This document shows positions 35,196 to 44,992 of a DNA stretch of 64,000 bases, one piece after another; position 1 is the stretch's first letter, and every line of letters begins with the position of its first letter. The notes beneath the pieces were generated by a model. The model searched no databases and was not told where the DNA came from. It saw nothing but the letters and a program-made list of their open reading frames with translations. Made by a program: the position numbers and the translations under genes. Source of the stretch: Hyphomicrobiales bacterium (GTDB lineage: Bacteria; Pseudomonadota; Alphaproteobacteria; Rhizobiales; Rhizobiaceae); contig UEIJ01000001.1 in NCBI GenBank assembly GCA_900470195.1, positions 186,001 through 250,000 on the forward strand, read 5' to 3'.

Positions 35196-36563
35196 TCAGG
35201 CGAGTAATTCGCCGATCGTTTTCTGGAAAGCACGCTCGGCTTCATCGCGCAAGCGGTGACGCCCGCCTTCCACCTGTTTAACGCCGCGCACCCATACATC
35301 TTTGATATGGGCGCGGCCGCCGAAAATCCAGCCGTCCAGCACCGCGTCGCCTCTTGCACGCGGCAAACGCTCCGCGTCGAGCGCAACGAAATCGGCTGAA
35401 GCGCCAATTTTCAGGCCATCGCCCGCGCGTCCCATCGCGATATTACCGCCCGTAACCGCACCATCAAACAGCGCTCGTCCGGTCGATCCTTCGTTTTCGG
35501 CCATCACATTGCGGGCACGATGATGAAGGCGCTGCGAATATTCGAGCTGCCGCAACTCATCGCCAATGCCGATCAGCACATTTGAATCCGAGCCGACGCC
35601 GAACTTGCCACCGGCAGCGGCAAACACTGTCGCGTTGAAAGTGCCGTCGCCAAGATTGGCTTCCGTCACCGGGCACAAACCGGCAATCGCACCCGCCTCG
35701 GCCATGCGTTTCGTTTCCTCATCGGTCATATGGGTCGCGTGAATGAGACACCAGCGCGACGACAAATCCTGATTATCGAGAAGCCATGCAACCGGCCTCT
35801 TGCCCGACCAGGCAATGCAGTCCTCCACCTCTTTCACCTGTTCGGCCACATGAATATGAACCGGCGCATCGGGCAGAAGCTGCGTAACGACATTGAGTTC
35901 ATCCGGCGTCACGGCGCGCAGACTGTGCGGTGCAACACCCAGAACAGCGCCATCGAAACCAGCCAGCGCTTTTTTGCAGCCTTCGAGCAGTTGGGTAAAG
36001 CGCTCCCGGTCATTGATGAACCGGCGCTGGCCCTCATTCGGAGCCGCACCGCCAAAGGTCGAGTGCGCATAAAACACCGGCAGCAGCGTCAGGCCCATGC
36101 CTGCCCTTTCGGCAGCGGAGACAATGCGATCCGCCATTTCCGAGAGATTGCCATAGGGCGTGCCATCGCGATCATGATGCAGGTAATGGAACTCGCCGAC
36201 GCGGGTGAAGCCGGCCTCCAGCATGTCGACATAAAGGCGCAGCGCCACGGCTTCCGCCTGTTCCGGCGACATGGTGAGCGCGAATTTGTACATGATCTCG
36301 CGCCAGCTCCAGAAGGAATCGGCGGAGGGGCCGCGCCGTTCCGCAAGCCCCGCCATGCCATATTGAAAAGCGTGACTGTGCAGGTTTGGCATGCCCGCGA
36401 CAATGACCGCATGGCGCTCATCATCCGGCTTTGCGGCAGCGCCTGCTTCAAGCGACACGATCTTTCCAGCTGCAATGCCGATCCGCACGTCGTCGGCCCA
36501 GCCGCCCTCAAGGAGTGCCTGACCGGCATGGACAAAACGTGTTTTGAGCGGGGCATCTGACAT
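35196..36563 (-). CDS. hutF: Formimidoylglutamate deiminase
   Basis: Converts N-formimidoyl-L-glutamate to N-formyl-L-glutamate plus ammonia, the step that commits this organism to the five-step hut route. A 455-residue amidohydrolase: GMPNLHSHAFQYGMAGLAER (zinc-binding HxH), FHYLHHDRDGTPY, a conserved HVAEQVKEVEDCIAW block, and VGSDSNVLIGIGDELRQLEY near the C-terminus. GAGGAGAGCC precedes the ATG at 36563; an open frame to 36608 is not supported. It heads the leftward hutF-hutC operon, with hutG on the other arm supplying the next enzyme. Confidence 0.94.
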   Translation of the reverse strand: MSDAPLKTRFVHAGQALLEGGWADDVRIGIAAGKIVSLEAGAAAKPDDERHAVIVAGMPNLHSHAFQYGMAGLAERRGPSADSFWSWREIMYKFALTMSPEQAEAVALRLYVDMLEAGFTRVGEFHYLHHDRDGTPYGNLSEMADRIVSAAERAGMGLTLLPVFYAHSTFGGAAPNEGQRRFINDRERFTQLLEGCKKALAGFDGAVLGVAPHSLRAVTPDELNVVTQLLPDAPVHIHVAEQVKEVEDCIAWSGKRPVAWLLDNQDLSSRWCLIHATHMTDEETKRMAEAGAIAGLCPVTEANLGDGTFNATVFAAAGGKFGVGSDSNVLIGIGDELRQLEYSQRLHHRARNVMAENEGSTGRALFDGAVTGGNIAMGRAGDGLKIGASADFVALDAERLPRARGDAVLDGWIFGGRAHIKDVWVRGVKQVEGGRHRLRDEAERAFQKTIGELLA

Positions 36564-36593
36564 GGATAGGCTCTCCTCAACTTTGTTCTCACC

Positions 36594-36638
36594 CATTTCC
36601 GGACGCAAGCGGTTTCCGCTTTGGGATCGAAAATGCTC
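36594..36638 (+). repeat. Dispersed ~45-bp Rhizobiales intergenic element, copy 2
   Basis: The sequence runs from CATTTCCGGACGCAAGCGG to GGGATCGAAAATGCTC. It aligns with the reverse complement of copy 1 at 9198 and, more loosely, with the 43-bp copies. It sits inside the hut divergent promoter. Confidence 0.6.
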
Positions 36639-36670
36639 CGGTGCATTTTTTTCTTTGCTGTTCCGTTAAT

Positions 36671-36682
36671 ATGTATATACAT
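36671..36682. promoter_or_regulatory. HutC operator palindrome ATGTATATACAT
   Basis: A perfect 12-bp dyad ATGTATATACAT, containing the TGTA-N2-TACA core reported for HutC binding in Pseudomonas. It lies 33 bases before hutI and about 110 bases before hutF, so one site could repress both arms. Confidence 0.72.
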
Positions 36683-36714
36683 TATCTGGAAACAGGGGAA
36701 GCGAGAAAACGCTC

Positions 36715-37932
36715 ATGCTCAAGAATTCAAGCACCGTTTTCACCAACGCGCGCATCGCGACGCTTGAGGAAAATGCCGCAAATCTCGGATTGATCGAACA
36801 CGCGGCGCTCGCCGTCAAGGACGGCAGGATCATCTATGTCGGTCCCGAAAGCGCGCTGCCGGATGAATATGATTCCTTCGACAGAATAGATTGCGGCAAC
36901 CGGCTTATCACGCCGGGTCTGATCGATTGCCACACGCATCTTGTTCATGCGGGCAATCGGGCGCACGAGTTTGAGCTGCGTCTCAACGGCGCATCCTATG
37001 AGGAAGTCGCACGCGCTGGCGGCGGCATTGTTTCCTCGGTCAAGAACCTGCGCGCTGCCAGCGAAGACGATCTGGTACGCGAAACCCTGCCCCGTCTCGA
37101 TGCGCTGATTGCCGAAGGCGTCACCACGGTCGAAGTAAAATCCGGCTATGGTCTCGACCGCGACAGCGAGATCAAGTCGCTGAAAGCCGCCCGCCGTCTT
37201 GGCGAAGAACGCGACGTGGCAATCCGCACGACCTTTCTCGGCGCGCACGCCCTGCCGCCGGAAATGAGCGGTGACAAGGACGCTTATATCGACCGCGTCA
37301 TCAACGATATGCTGCCCGCGATTGCCGCTGAGGGGCTGGCCGATGCGGTTGACGGTTTCTGCGAGGGCATCGCCTTCCTGCCTGACGAAATTGCCCGCGT
37401 CTTCGATGCGGCCAAGGCGCACAACATTCCGGTGAAACTTCACGCCGACCAGCTTTCCAATCTGCATGGCGCTGCGCTTGCCGCATCCTATGGCGCGCTG
37501 TCAGCCGATCATCTGGAATATACGGATGCGAACGGTGCCGCAGCCATGGCCAAGGCTGGAACTGTGGCCGTGCTGCTCCCAGGTGCCTATTACTTTATCC
37601 GGGAAACGCAAAAGCCTCCGGTCGAAGCCTTCCGTGCGGCAGGCACGAAGATGGCGCTTGCCACGGACAACAACCCCGGCACTTCGCCGCTGACGTCGCT
37701 GCTCCTCACCATGAACATGGGCGCAACGCTTTTCCGCATGACGGTCGACGAATGCATTGCAGGCGTTACCCGCGAGGCCGCACGTGCCTTGGGCATACTG
37801 GAGCGGACCGGAACGCTCGAAACCGGCAAGGACGCCGATCTTGCCATTTGGGACGTCGAACGTCCGGCTGAACTTGTTTACCGCATCGGCTTCAATCCGC
37901 TGTGGAAGCGGGTGTTCAAAGGCCAGCTTTAA
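36715..37932 (+). CDS. hutI: Imidazolonepropionase
   Basis: Third step of histidine degradation: opens 4-imidazolone-5-propionate to N-formimidoyl-L-glutamate. The 405-residue metal-dependent amidohydrolase has the metal site in [20 protein letters not shown] (H73, H75), substrate residues in [20 protein letters not shown], the [15 protein letters not shown] block, [20 protein letters not shown], and the aspartate in [16 protein letters not shown]. It is the first gene of the rightward hut arm, right after the HutC box. Confidence 0.96.
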   Translation: MLKNSSTVFTNARIATLEENAANLGLIEHAALAVKDGRIIYVGPESALPDEYDSFDRIDCGNRLITPGLIDCHTHLVHAGNRAHEFELRLNGASYEEVARAGGGIVSSVKNLRAASEDDLVRETLPRLDALIAEGVTTVEVKSGYGLDRDSEIKSLKAARRLGEERDVAIRTTFLGAHALPPEMSGDKDAYIDRVINDMLPAIAAEGLADAVDGFCEGIAFLPDEIARVFDAAKAHNIPVKLHADQLSNLHGAALAASYGALSADHLEYTDANGAAAMAKAGTVAVLLPGAYYFIRETQKPPVEAFRAAGTKMALATDNNPGTSPLTSLLLTMNMGATLFRMTVDECIAGVTREAARALGILERTGTLETGKDADLAIWDVERPAELVYRIGFNPLWKRVFKGQL

Positions 37933-37947
37933 CTGTTGTTTCGACCC

Positions 37948-37990
37948 GCGCATCTTTTCCGAAAACCGCTTCATACTTTTCGGGATGCAC
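37948..37990 (+). repeat. Dispersed 43-bp palindromic element, copy 3 (inside hut operon)
   Basis: The element GCGCATCTTTTCCGAAAACC...TTTTCGGGATGCAC lies in the 74-base gap between hutI and hutH. The ends GCGCATC and GATGCAC are near-complementary, and inner CCGAAAA/TTTTCGG pair as well, so the transcript can fold into a hairpin between the two cistrons. Copies recur at 48000, 52824 and 59697. Confidence 0.75.
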
Positions 37991-38006
37991 TCTTATGGAG
38001 CCTGCT

Positions 38007-39542
38007 ATGACCATCATTCTCAAGCCCGGCAGCGTGCCGCTGGAAATGCTTGAAAAAATCTATCGCGATGGCCTCCCCGTCCGCATCGACCCGGCTTTTC
38101 ATGCCGGTGTCGAAAAAGCGGCTGCGCGCATTGCAGAAATCGCAGCCGGTGACGAGCCGGTTTATGGCATCAATACCGGCTTCGGGAAACTCGCTTCGAT
38201 CCGCATAGCGGCAGGCGATGTCGCCACGCTCCAGCGCAACCTGATCCTTTCGCATTGCTGCGGCGTCGGCGAACCGCTTTCGGAAAATATCGTGCGCCTC
38301 ATCATGGCGCTGAAACTGATCTCCCTCGGTCGCGGTGCATCCGGCGTACGGCTTGAAGTCATCACCCTCATCGAAGACATGCTGGAAAAAGGCGTGATCC
38401 CGATGATCCCTGAAAAGGGTTCCGTCGGCGCGTCAGGCGATCTGGCGCCGCTGGCCCATATGACTGCGGCCATGATCGGCGAAGGCGAAGCTTATTATCA
38501 GGGCGAACGCCTGTCCGGCGCAAAGGCGCTGGAAAAGGCTGGTCTGAAGCCGGTCGTGCTTGCGGCGAAGGAAGGTCTGGCGCTGATCAACGGCACCCAA
38601 ACCTCCACTGCCCTTGCACTCGCCGGTCTTTTCCGCGCCCATCGCGCCGCGCAGACAGCTCTTATCACCGGCGCACTCTCGACCGATGCGGCCATGGGAT
38701 CGGATGCGCCTTTCCACGAGGAAATTCACACGTTGCGCGGCCATAAGGGCCAGATCGACGCAGGCCGGGCGCTGCGTGCCTTGCTCGATGGCTCAGTCAT
38801 CCGCCAGAGCCATCTTGAGGGCGATCAGCGCGTGCAGGACCCCTATTGCATCCGCTGCCAACCGCAAGTCGATGGCGCATGCCTCGATATTTTGCGACAG
38901 GCGGCACGCACATTGGAAATCGAAGCCAATGCCGTTACCGACAATCCGTTGGTTCTCTCGGATGGCCGCGCCGTATCGGGCGGCAATTTCCACGCTGAAC
39001 CTGTCGCTTTTGCCGCCGATCAGATTGCGCTTGCCGTCTGCGAAATCGGTGCGATCTCACAGCGTCGCATCGCACTTCTGGTCGACCCGGCGCTGTCGTT
39101 TGGCCTCCCCGCCTTCCTCGCCCGCAAGCCGGGGCTCAATTCCGGCCTGATGATCGCAGAAGTCACCTCCGCCGCGCTGATGAGCGAAAACAAGCAGATG
39201 GCGCATCCGGCCTCGGTCGACTCAACGCCCACCTCCGCCAATCAGGAAGACCATGTGTCCATGGCCTGCCATGGCGCACGCCGTCTTCTCCAGATGACCG
39301 CCAACCTCAACGCCATCATCGGTATCGAGGCGCTGACCGGCGCGCTTGGCGTGGAGCTGCGTGAACCGCTGACCACCAGCCCGGAACTGGCCAGGGTGAT
39401 TGCCGCCTTGCGCGCCAAGGTGCCGACGCTGGAAGAAGACCGCTATATGGCGGACGACCTCAAAAATGCCGCTGAACTGGTGGCTGACGGTGTGCTGGCC
39501 GGTGCGGTTTCGAGCGGCATACTGCCATCGCTGGAGGCGTGA
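38007..39542 (+). CDS. hutH: Histidine ammonia-lyase
   Basis: First step of histidine degradation: eliminates ammonia from L-histidine to give urocanate. The 511-residue protein has the self-forming MIO cofactor triad A142-S143-G144 in [15 protein letters not shown]. Further active-site blocks are [17 protein letters not shown] (with the catalytic tyrosine), [20 protein letters not shown] and [18 protein letters not shown]. The ATG at 38007 is preceded by TATGGAGCC. The open frame runs back to 37902, but that stretch is hutI's end and the repeat element. The gene is followed directly by hutG. Confidence 0.97.
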   Translation: MTIILKPGSVPLEMLEKIYRDGLPVRIDPAFHAGVEKAAARIAEIAAGDEPVYGINTGFGKLASIRIAAGDVATLQRNLILSHCCGVGEPLSENIVRLIMALKLISLGRGASGVRLEVITLIEDMLEKGVIPMIPEKGSVGASGDLAPLAHMTAAMIGEGEAYYQGERLSGAKALEKAGLKPVVLAAKEGLALINGTQTSTALALAGLFRAHRAAQTALITGALSTDAAMGSDAPFHEEIHTLRGHKGQIDAGRALRALLDGSVIRQSHLEGDQRVQDPYCIRCQPQVDGACLDILRQAARTLEIEANAVTDNPLVLSDGRAVSGGNFHAEPVAFAADQIALAVCEIGAISQRRIALLVDPALSFGLPAFLARKPGLNSGLMIAEVTSAALMSENKQMAHPASVDSTPTSANQEDHVSMACHGARRLLQMTANLNAIIGIEALTGALGVELREPLTTSPELARVIAALRAKVPTLEEDRYMADDLKNAAELVADGVLAGAVSSGILPSLEA

Positions 39543-39544
39543 CC

Positions 39545-40345
39545 ATGAACGCCTTTGAAATCCGGCAAGGTACGTCGCCCGTCATTCTGGGCCTTCCGCA
39601 TACGGGCACGGATGTCCCAGAGGACATTTGGGTGCGCCTCAACGATAATGGCAAAATCCTTGCCGATACTGACTGGCACATTCACAAGCTCTATGACGGT
39701 CTTATCGATGGCGCGACCACGGTGCGCGCCACCTTCCACCGCTATTGCATCGATGCGAACCGCGACCCGGCAGGCGTCAGCCTTTATCCGGGCCAGAACA
39801 CAACCACGCTGATCCCCGAAACTGATTTCGACGGCGTGACGATCTGGAAGGATGGCGAAGCACCGACCGAAGCCGATATCGCCGACCGCACCGCCCGTTT
39901 CCACAAGCCCTATCACGACGCGCTGGCTGCCGAGATCGAGCGCGTGAAGGCGATTCACGGCGTCGCCATCCTCTATGACTGCCATTCGATCCGCTCACAC
40001 ATTCCGTTCCTGTTTGAAGGCAAATTGCCGGATTTCAACATCGGCACGGATATGGGCAAGACCTGCGATCCGAAGATCGAGGCGGCAGCTGTTGAAGTGA
40101 CCGCGAGGGCGGAAGGCTACACTTCGATCCTCAATGGCCGCTTCAAGGGTGGCTGGACGACGCGCCATTATGGCACGCCGGAGAGCGGCGTCCACGCCAT
40201 CCAGATGGAGCTTGCCCAATCGACCCATCTTGCGACCGAAGCGGTTCCCTTCGCCTATGACGAGGCCAAGGCGGACAAGCTTCGCGTACATCTCAAAACC
40301 CTTTTGCAGCGGCTGGAACAGCTTGCTCCCATGTTAATTTCCTGA
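39545..40345 (+). CDS. hutG: N-formylglutamate amidohydrolase
   Basis: Final step: hydrolyses N-formyl-L-glutamate to glutamate and formate, matching HutF in the five-enzyme route. The 266-residue protein starts [20 protein letters not shown]; family motifs include [59 protein letters not shown] and [19 protein letters not shown] lies 7 bases before the ATG at 39545, just behind the hutH stop. Formate released here could be handled elsewhere; the YdeP-like enzyme is not clearly a formate dehydrogenase. Confidence 0.95.
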   Translation: MNAFEIRQGTSPVILGLPHTGTDVPEDIWVRLNDNGKILADTDWHIHKLYDGLIDGATTVRATFHRYCIDANRDPAGVSLYPGQNTTTLIPETDFDGVTIWKDGEAPTEADIADRTARFHKPYHDALAAEIERVKAIHGVAILYDCHSIRSHIPFLFEGKLPDFNIGTDMGKTCDPKIEAAAVEVTARAEGYTSILNGRFKGGWTTRHYGTPESGVHAIQMELAQSTHLATEAVPFAYDEAKADKLRVHLKTLLQRLEQLAPMLIS

Positions 40346-40355
40346 GGAGAATACC

Positions 40356-42029
40356 ATGTCCAATCCACGCCATAACGAGCGCGAAGTACGCGCTCCACGC
40401 GGCACTGAACTCAATGCAAAGAGCTGGCTCACCGAAGCGCCGCTTCGCATGTTGATGAATAATCTCGATCCCGATGTTGCCGAGCGTCCGCATGAGCTGG
40501 TTGTCTACGGCGGCATCGGCCGCGCCGCCCGCACCTGGGACGATTTCGACAGGATCGTCGCGACGCTGAAGACCCTCAACGAAGACGAAACCCTGCTGGT
40601 GCAGTCGGGCAAGCCGGTCGGCGTGTTCCGCACCCATAAGGACGCCCCGCGGGTTCTGATCGCCAATTCCAACCTCGTGCCGCATTGGGCGACCTGGGAT
40701 CACTTCAACGAACTGGATAAGAAGGGTCTTGCCATGTATGGCCAGATGACTGCCGGTTCGTGGATTTATATCGGTGCGCAGGGCATCGTTCAGGGCACGT
40801 ACGAAACCTTCGTGGAAGCCGGTCGCCAGCATTACGACGGCAACCTCAAGGGAAAATGGATTCTAACCGGCGGTCTTGGCGGCATGGGCGGTGCGCAGCC
40901 TCTTGCAGCCGTCATGGCCGGCGCCTGCTGCCTTGCGGTGGAATGCGACGAAACCCGCGCCGATTTTCGCCTTCGCACCCGTTATGTCGATGAAAAGACC
41001 CACAGCCTCGACGAGGCTCTGGCCAAGATCGATGAATGGACCAAGGCAGGCGAGGCAAAGTCCATTGCGCTCATCGGCAATGCGGCTGAAATCTATCCCG
41101 AGCTCGTCAAGCGCGGCGTGAAGCCGGACATCGTCACCGACCAGACTTCCGCGCACGATCCGGTTCACGGCTATCTGCCGATCGGCTGGACGGTTGCCGA
41201 ATGGCGCGCCAAGCAGGAAAGCGATCCGAAGGCCGTTGCAAAGGCCGCCCGCACATCGATGAAGGTGCAGGTTCAGGCCATGCTCGACTTCTGGAATGCA
41301 GGCATTCCAACAGTCGATTACGGCAACAATATCCGCCAGATGGCGCTGGAAGAAGGTCTGGAAGACGCTTTTGATTTCCCTGGCTTCGTGCCGGCCTATA
41401 TCCGCCCGCTCTTCTGCCGCGGCATCGGACCTTTCCGCTGGGCTGCACTTTCCGGCGACCCGGAAGATATCGCGAAGACCGACGCCAAGGTGAAGGAACT
41501 GCTGCCCGACAACAAGCATCTGCACAACTGGCTCGACATGGCAAAGGAACGCATCGAGTTCCAGGGCCTGCCCGCCCGCATCTGCTGGGTTGGCCTCGGC
41601 GACCGTCACCGCCTCGGCCTCGCCTTCAACGAAATGGTCAGGAACGGCGAACTGAAGGCCCCGATTGTCATTGGTCGCGACCATCTCGATTCCGGTTCGG
41701 TTGCTTCGCCGAACCGCGAAACCGAAGCGATGAAGGACGGCTCGGATGCCGTATCCGACTGGCCGCTTCTAAACGCACTCCTCAACACCGCTTCGGGCGC
41801 GACATGGGTTTCGCTTCACCACGGCGGCGGCGTCGGCATGGGCTTCAGCCAGCATTCGGGCATGGTCATCTGCTGCGACGGTACCGAAGATGCAGATCAG
41901 CGCATCGGTCGCGTCCTGTGGAATGACCCCGCGACCGGCGTCATGCGCCATGCCGATGCGGGCTACGACATAGCGCTCGACTGGGCGAAGCAGCAGGGTC
42001 TGCGCCTGCCCGCCATCCTTGGCAACTAA
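40356..42029 (+). CDS. hutU: Urocanate hydratase
   Basis: Second step: adds water to urocanate to give imidazolonepropionate with tightly bound NAD+. The 557-residue protein has the standard length. Signatures: [40 protein letters not shown], the NAD-binding glycine cluster [31 protein letters not shown] and [33 protein letters not shown] precedes the ATG, 10 bases after hutG. It is the last enzyme gene of the rightward arm, followed by a terminator before yjiH. Confidence 0.97.
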   Translation: MSNPRHNEREVRAPRGTELNAKSWLTEAPLRMLMNNLDPDVAERPHELVVYGGIGRAARTWDDFDRIVATLKTLNEDETLLVQSGKPVGVFRTHKDAPRVLIANSNLVPHWATWDHFNELDKKGLAMYGQMTAGSWIYIGAQGIVQGTYETFVEAGRQHYDGNLKGKWILTGGLGGMGGAQPLAAVMAGACCLAVECDETRADFRLRTRYVDEKTHSLDEALAKIDEWTKAGEAKSIALIGNAAEIYPELVKRGVKPDIVTDQTSAHDPVHGYLPIGWTVAEWRAKQESDPKAVAKAARTSMKVQVQAMLDFWNAGIPTVDYGNNIRQMALEEGLEDAFDFPGFVPAYIRPLFCRGIGPFRWAALSGDPEDIAKTDAKVKELLPDNKHLHNWLDMAKERIEFQGLPARICWVGLGDRHRLGLAFNEMVRNGELKAPIVIGRDHLDSGSVASPNRETEAMKDGSDAVSDWPLLNALLNTASGATWVSLHHGGGVGMGFSQHSGMVICCDGTEDADQRIGRVLWNDPATGVMRHADAGYDIALDWAKQQGLRLPAILGN

Positions 42030-42040
42030 CACTGAACACC

Positions 42041-42071
42041 AAAGGCGACCCTCTCGCAGGGTCGCCTTTTT
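42041..42071 (+). terminator. Rho-independent terminator after hutU
   Basis: AAAGGCGACCCT (42041-42052) and AGGGTCGCCTTT (42058-42069) form a perfect 12-bp stem with a CTCGC loop, followed by TT. It separates hutU from the yjiH-hutD pair. Confidence 0.92.
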
Positions 42072-42104
42072 CATTGACAAAACATACACATACTGGGGAA
42101 TACA

Positions 42105-43433
42105 ATGACAGACACCACCCTTGGCCGCAATGAAAGCTCGCGGGGCCCTGCCGCGCTGAAGCTGGTCCTATACAGTTTCATAGGCATCTTCTTCTTTTTC
42201 GTGCCCGTTACCATCGGCGGCAAATCCACCATCCTGCTCGACCACGCAGCCACCGCAATCGCAACGCAGCTTCGTCCCTTTGCACTGGCTTTCGTCTGCC
42301 TGCTGATTGCCTATGGCGCATTCGCGCCTTTCATTACCGGCAAGTGGAAAGCAAATCTCACCGAAACGATCTTCTCGGTCCTGCGCGTGCTGGGCTTCGT
42401 GCTGGCCTGCATGTATCTGGCCGGTGTCGGCCCCGCCGCGCTCTTCACGCCTGACATGTTGCCGTTCCTGTTCGACAAGCTCGTTCTGTCGGTCGGGCTC
42501 ATCGTTCCGATCGGTGCGCTGGCGCTTGCCTTTCTCATCGGCTACGGCCTTCTTGAATTTACCGGCGTCATCGTCCAGCCGATCATGCGCCCGATCTGGC
42601 GCACACCGGGCTGGTCGGCCATCGACGCCGTTGCGTCGTTCGTCGGCAGCTATTCGCTTGCCCTCCTGATCACGGACCGCGTCTATAAGGAAGGCAAATA
42701 CACAGCGCGCGAAGCGGCGATCATCGCTACCGGATTTTCAACGGTTTCCGCCACTTTCATGATCATTGTCGCCAAGACGCTAGGTCTGATGGATGCCTGG
42801 AACCTCTATTTCTGGTCCACTTTCTTCGTCACTTTCATCGTTTCAGCCATCACAGCCCGCCTCTGGCCGCTGAGCCGCATGGATCACCCGGGCGACCGCG
42901 ATACTCCGCTGCCCGCAGGCAAGGGCCGCATCCAGACGGCAATCGAAACCGGCATCCAGCAGGCGCAGAGCGCGCCGAAGCTTCTTCCGCTTCTCTGGGC
43001 TACTTTCCTCGACGGCCTGCGCATGGCCGCGATGATCCTGCCGAGCATCATGGCTGTCGGCCTTCTGGGCCTGCTTGCCTCCAAATATACGCCGATCTTC
43101 GACATTCTGGGTCTCGCGCTTTATCCCTTCACCTGGATCGCGCAACTTGCCGACCCGATGCTCGCCGCAAAATCCATGGCCTCCGGCCTTGCGGAAATGT
43201 TCCTGCCAGCCATCCTGTTGAAAGACGCCGATGTCGTCCTGAAATTCGTGGCTGCGGTGGTTTCGGTGAGCCAGGTCCTGTTCCTCTCGGCTTCCATTCC
43301 CTGCGTGCTGGCAACATCGATCCCGTTGAAGTTCCGTGACCTGCTCGTGGTTTGGTACATTCGCACGGCGCTCAGCATCCTGTTCACCGCGCCAATTGCC
43401 TTCTGGGCGGCATCGAAGGGCTGGCTCGGCTGA
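42105..43433 (+). CDS. YjiH family membrane protein (nucleoside-recognition/Gate domain), candidate hut transporter
   Basis: An integral inner-membrane protein of 442 residues with about ten hydrophobic segments (for example LVLYSFIGIFFFFVPVTIGG, AFVCLLIAYGAFAPFITG, LFDKLVLSVGLIVPIGALAL). It belongs to the YjiH group, related to spore maturation and nucleoside-transporter Gate domains; substrate is not established for the group. The conserved regions around FVGSYSLALLITDRVYKEGKYT and ATGFSTVSATFMIIVAKTLG are visible. It sits after hutU and is translationally coupled to hutD, so uptake of histidine, urocanate or a related compound is a reasonable guess. No HutT/HutXWV histidine transporter is present in the window. 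Confidence 0.85.
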   Translation: MTDTTLGRNESSRGPAALKLVLYSFIGIFFFFVPVTIGGKSTILLDHAATAIATQLRPFALAFVCLLIAYGAFAPFITGKWKANLTETIFSVLRVLGFVLACMYLAGVGPAALFTPDMLPFLFDKLVLSVGLIVPIGALALAFLIGYGLLEFTGVIVQPIMRPIWRTPGWSAIDAVASFVGSYSLALLITDRVYKEGKYTAREAAIIATGFSTVSATFMIIVAKTLGLMDAWNLYFWSTFFVTFIVSAITARLWPLSRMDHPGDRDTPLPAGKGRIQTAIETGIQQAQSAPKLLPLLWATFLDGLRMAAMILPSIMAVGLLGLLASKYTPIFDILGLALYPFTWIAQLADPMLAAKSMASGLAEMFLPAILLKDADVVLKFVAAVVSVSQVLFLSASIPCVLATSIPLKFRDLLVVWYIRTALSILFTAPIAFWAASKGWLG

Positions 43434-44026
43434 TGATCTCGCTTCTGAAGACGCAGGCCCACCGCCGCATGCCGTGGAAGAACGGCGGCGGCGTTACGGT
43501 CGAAATCGCCGTCCATCCGAAAGGCGCGTCAGTCGATGATTTCGACTGGCGCATTTCCATGGCAACGGTGGCCAGCGATGGCCCGTTTTCCGTCTTTCCC
43601 GGCATCGACCGCACCTTGTCGGTGCTGGAAGGGGACGGCATCGTGCTCGATGTCGAGGGAGAGGAGACGACGCTCACCCGCGAAAGCGCGCCACTTGCTT
43701 TTGCCGCCGATGCCCGTTCCAGCGCGCGGCTGATCGGATCAGCCATTACCGACCTTAATGTCATGACGCGGCGGGGCCGATTTGTCCATAAGGTCACGCG
43801 CCTGCCTGTTAATGGTTCTACGGTAACACAGGCCGATGGCGATGCGGCGCTTCTTTTCTGCGCCGAAGGGCAGTTTGAACTGACCTTCGTTGCAGACACA
43901 ATCCGTCTGGAGAAGCATGACTGCGCCGTTCTTGCTGGCAATGCCGTACCTCTGACAATCAAGGGCAAAGGAACAGCATATCTGATCTCGATTACGGCAG
44001 AGAACCTTCAAAAAGATGTTCCATGA
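43433..44026 (+). CDS. hutD: HutD family protein
   Basis: A 197-residue bicupin-type HutD protein. The typical N-terminal motif RRMPWKNGGGVTVEIAVHPK is followed by DDFDWRISMATVASDGPFSV, then FPGIDRTLSVLEGDGIVLDV and LNVMTRRGRFVHKVTRLPV. In Pseudomonas HutD limits hut expression and may bind urocanate or formylglutamate; it has no proven enzymatic activity. The ATG at 43433 shares a base with the stop codon of yjiH (TGATG), so translation is coupled. A hairpin terminator follows at 44045. Confidence 0.9.
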   Translation: MISLLKTQAHRRMPWKNGGGVTVEIAVHPKGASVDDFDWRISMATVASDGPFSVFPGIDRTLSVLEGDGIVLDVEGEETTLTRESAPLAFAADARSSARLIGSAITDLNVMTRRGRFVHKVTRLPVNGSTVTQADGDAALLFCAEGQFELTFVADTIRLEKHDCAVLAGNAVPLTIKGKGTAYLISITAENLQKDVP

Positions 44027-44044
44027 AAATGCCGGGTGGCATAT

Positions 44045-44080
44045 GAAAGGGCTGCGACATTCGTCGCGGCCCTTTCTTTT
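44045..44080 (+). terminator. Rho-independent terminator after hutD
   Basis: GAAAGGGCTGCGAC (44045-44058), loop ATTC, GTCGCGGCCCTTTC (44063-44076) with one G-T wobble, then TTTT. Confidence 0.85.
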
Positions 44081-44095
44081 CAGGACTCATTCCAC

Positions 44096-44977
44096 ATGGC
44101 CGTCTCAGCAGAAGACCTCGAAAACCGTATCGTCTATGTCAACGGCGAATATGTCGCCGCGCGCGATGCGCGCATTTCCATCTTTGACCGTGGGTTCCTT
44201 TTCGGAGATGGCATTTATGAAGTGACTGCCGTGCTGGAAGGCAAGCTCATCGACAGCGAGCCGCATATGCGGCGCTTGCGCCGTTCGACCGGCGAAATCG
44301 GCATCCCAATGCCGATGGATGAAGGTGAGATCGTTGCCATTGAGCGCGAACTGATCCGCCGCAACAATCTGACCGAGGGTCTGGTCTATCTGCAAGTGAC
44401 ACGCGGCGACGGGCGCGACCGGGATTTCGTGCCGGCAAAGGGCATGAAGCCGTCAGTCGTTCTGTTCACGCAGGAAGCCAACCTGCTCGACAAGCCTGCG
44501 CTGAAAACCGGCGCGCGCGTGCTTTCGCTGGAAGATCTGCGCTGGAAGCGCCGCGACATCAAGACGGTCTGCCTGCTGCCGCAGGCGCTCGCCAAGGAAA
44601 TCGCCAAGAATGCCGGTTGCGATGAAGCGTGGATGATCGAGGACGGTTATGTGACCGAAGGCGCATCGTCCACGGCCTATATCGTGACGCAAGACGATGT
44701 CGTCGTCACGCGCCCGAACAGCAATTCGATACTGCCTGGCTGCACGCGGCTTTCACTTCTGCAATTGATCGCAGAGACCGGCATGAAGCTGGAAGAGCGC
44801 CTCTTCACCATCGATGAAGCCTATGCGGCGAAAGAAGCCTTCCTCACCAGCGCGGGAACCTTTGTCACGCCGATCACCGTCATCGACGAGAAGGCTATCG
44901 GCGATGGCAAACCCGGCCCTGTCGCCCAGCGCCTGCGCGAAATCTATCTCGATCACGCCCGCCACACGGCGATCTGA
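44096..44977 (+). CDS. Class IV aminotransferase, D-amino acid aminotransferase (D-alanine transaminase)
   Basis: A 293-residue fold-type IV PLP enzyme. The N-terminus IVYVNGEYVAARDARISIFD and then RGFLFGDGIYEV is the standard D-amino-acid transaminase start. The PLP lysine is K156 in RDIKTVCLLPQALAKEIAKN, the cofactor glutamate in DGYVTEGASSTAYIV and a phosphate-binding loop in LTSAGTFVTPITVID. The ATG at 44096 immediately follows the hutD terminator. Related branched-chain aminotransferases share the fold, but the N-terminal and EGASST motifs favour D-amino acids. It would exchange D-alanine/D-glutamate amino groups, fitting other D-amino-acid enzymes nearby. Confidence 0.87.
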   Translation: MAVSAEDLENRIVYVNGEYVAARDARISIFDRGFLFGDGIYEVTAVLEGKLIDSEPHMRRLRRSTGEIGIPMPMDEGEIVAIERELIRRNNLTEGLVYLQVTRGDGRDRDFVPAKGMKPSVVLFTQEANLLDKPALKTGARVLSLEDLRWKRRDIKTVCLLPQALAKEIAKNAGCDEAWMIEDGYVTEGASSTAYIVTQDDVVVTRPNSNSILPGCTRLSLLQLIAETGMKLEERLFTIDEAYAAKEAFLTSAGTFVTPITVIDEKAIGDGKPGPVAQRLREIYLDHARHTAI

Positions 44978-44992
44978 GGCACGACGCACCCA

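Larger units (their letters stand above)
36564..36714. promoter_or_regulatory. Divergent hutF / hutI promoter region
   Basis: The 151 bases between the two hut arms contain dispersed element copy 2 (36594-36638) on the hutF side and the HutC palindrome (36671-36682) on the hutI side. AGGGGAAG lies about 12-19 bases before the hutI ATG. Confidence 0.6.

Noticed and set aside
37902-38006. N-terminal extension of hutH
   Set aside because: It would be translated from the end of hutI and from the palindromic element; the ATG at 38007 fits the family start and places the MIO serine at 143.
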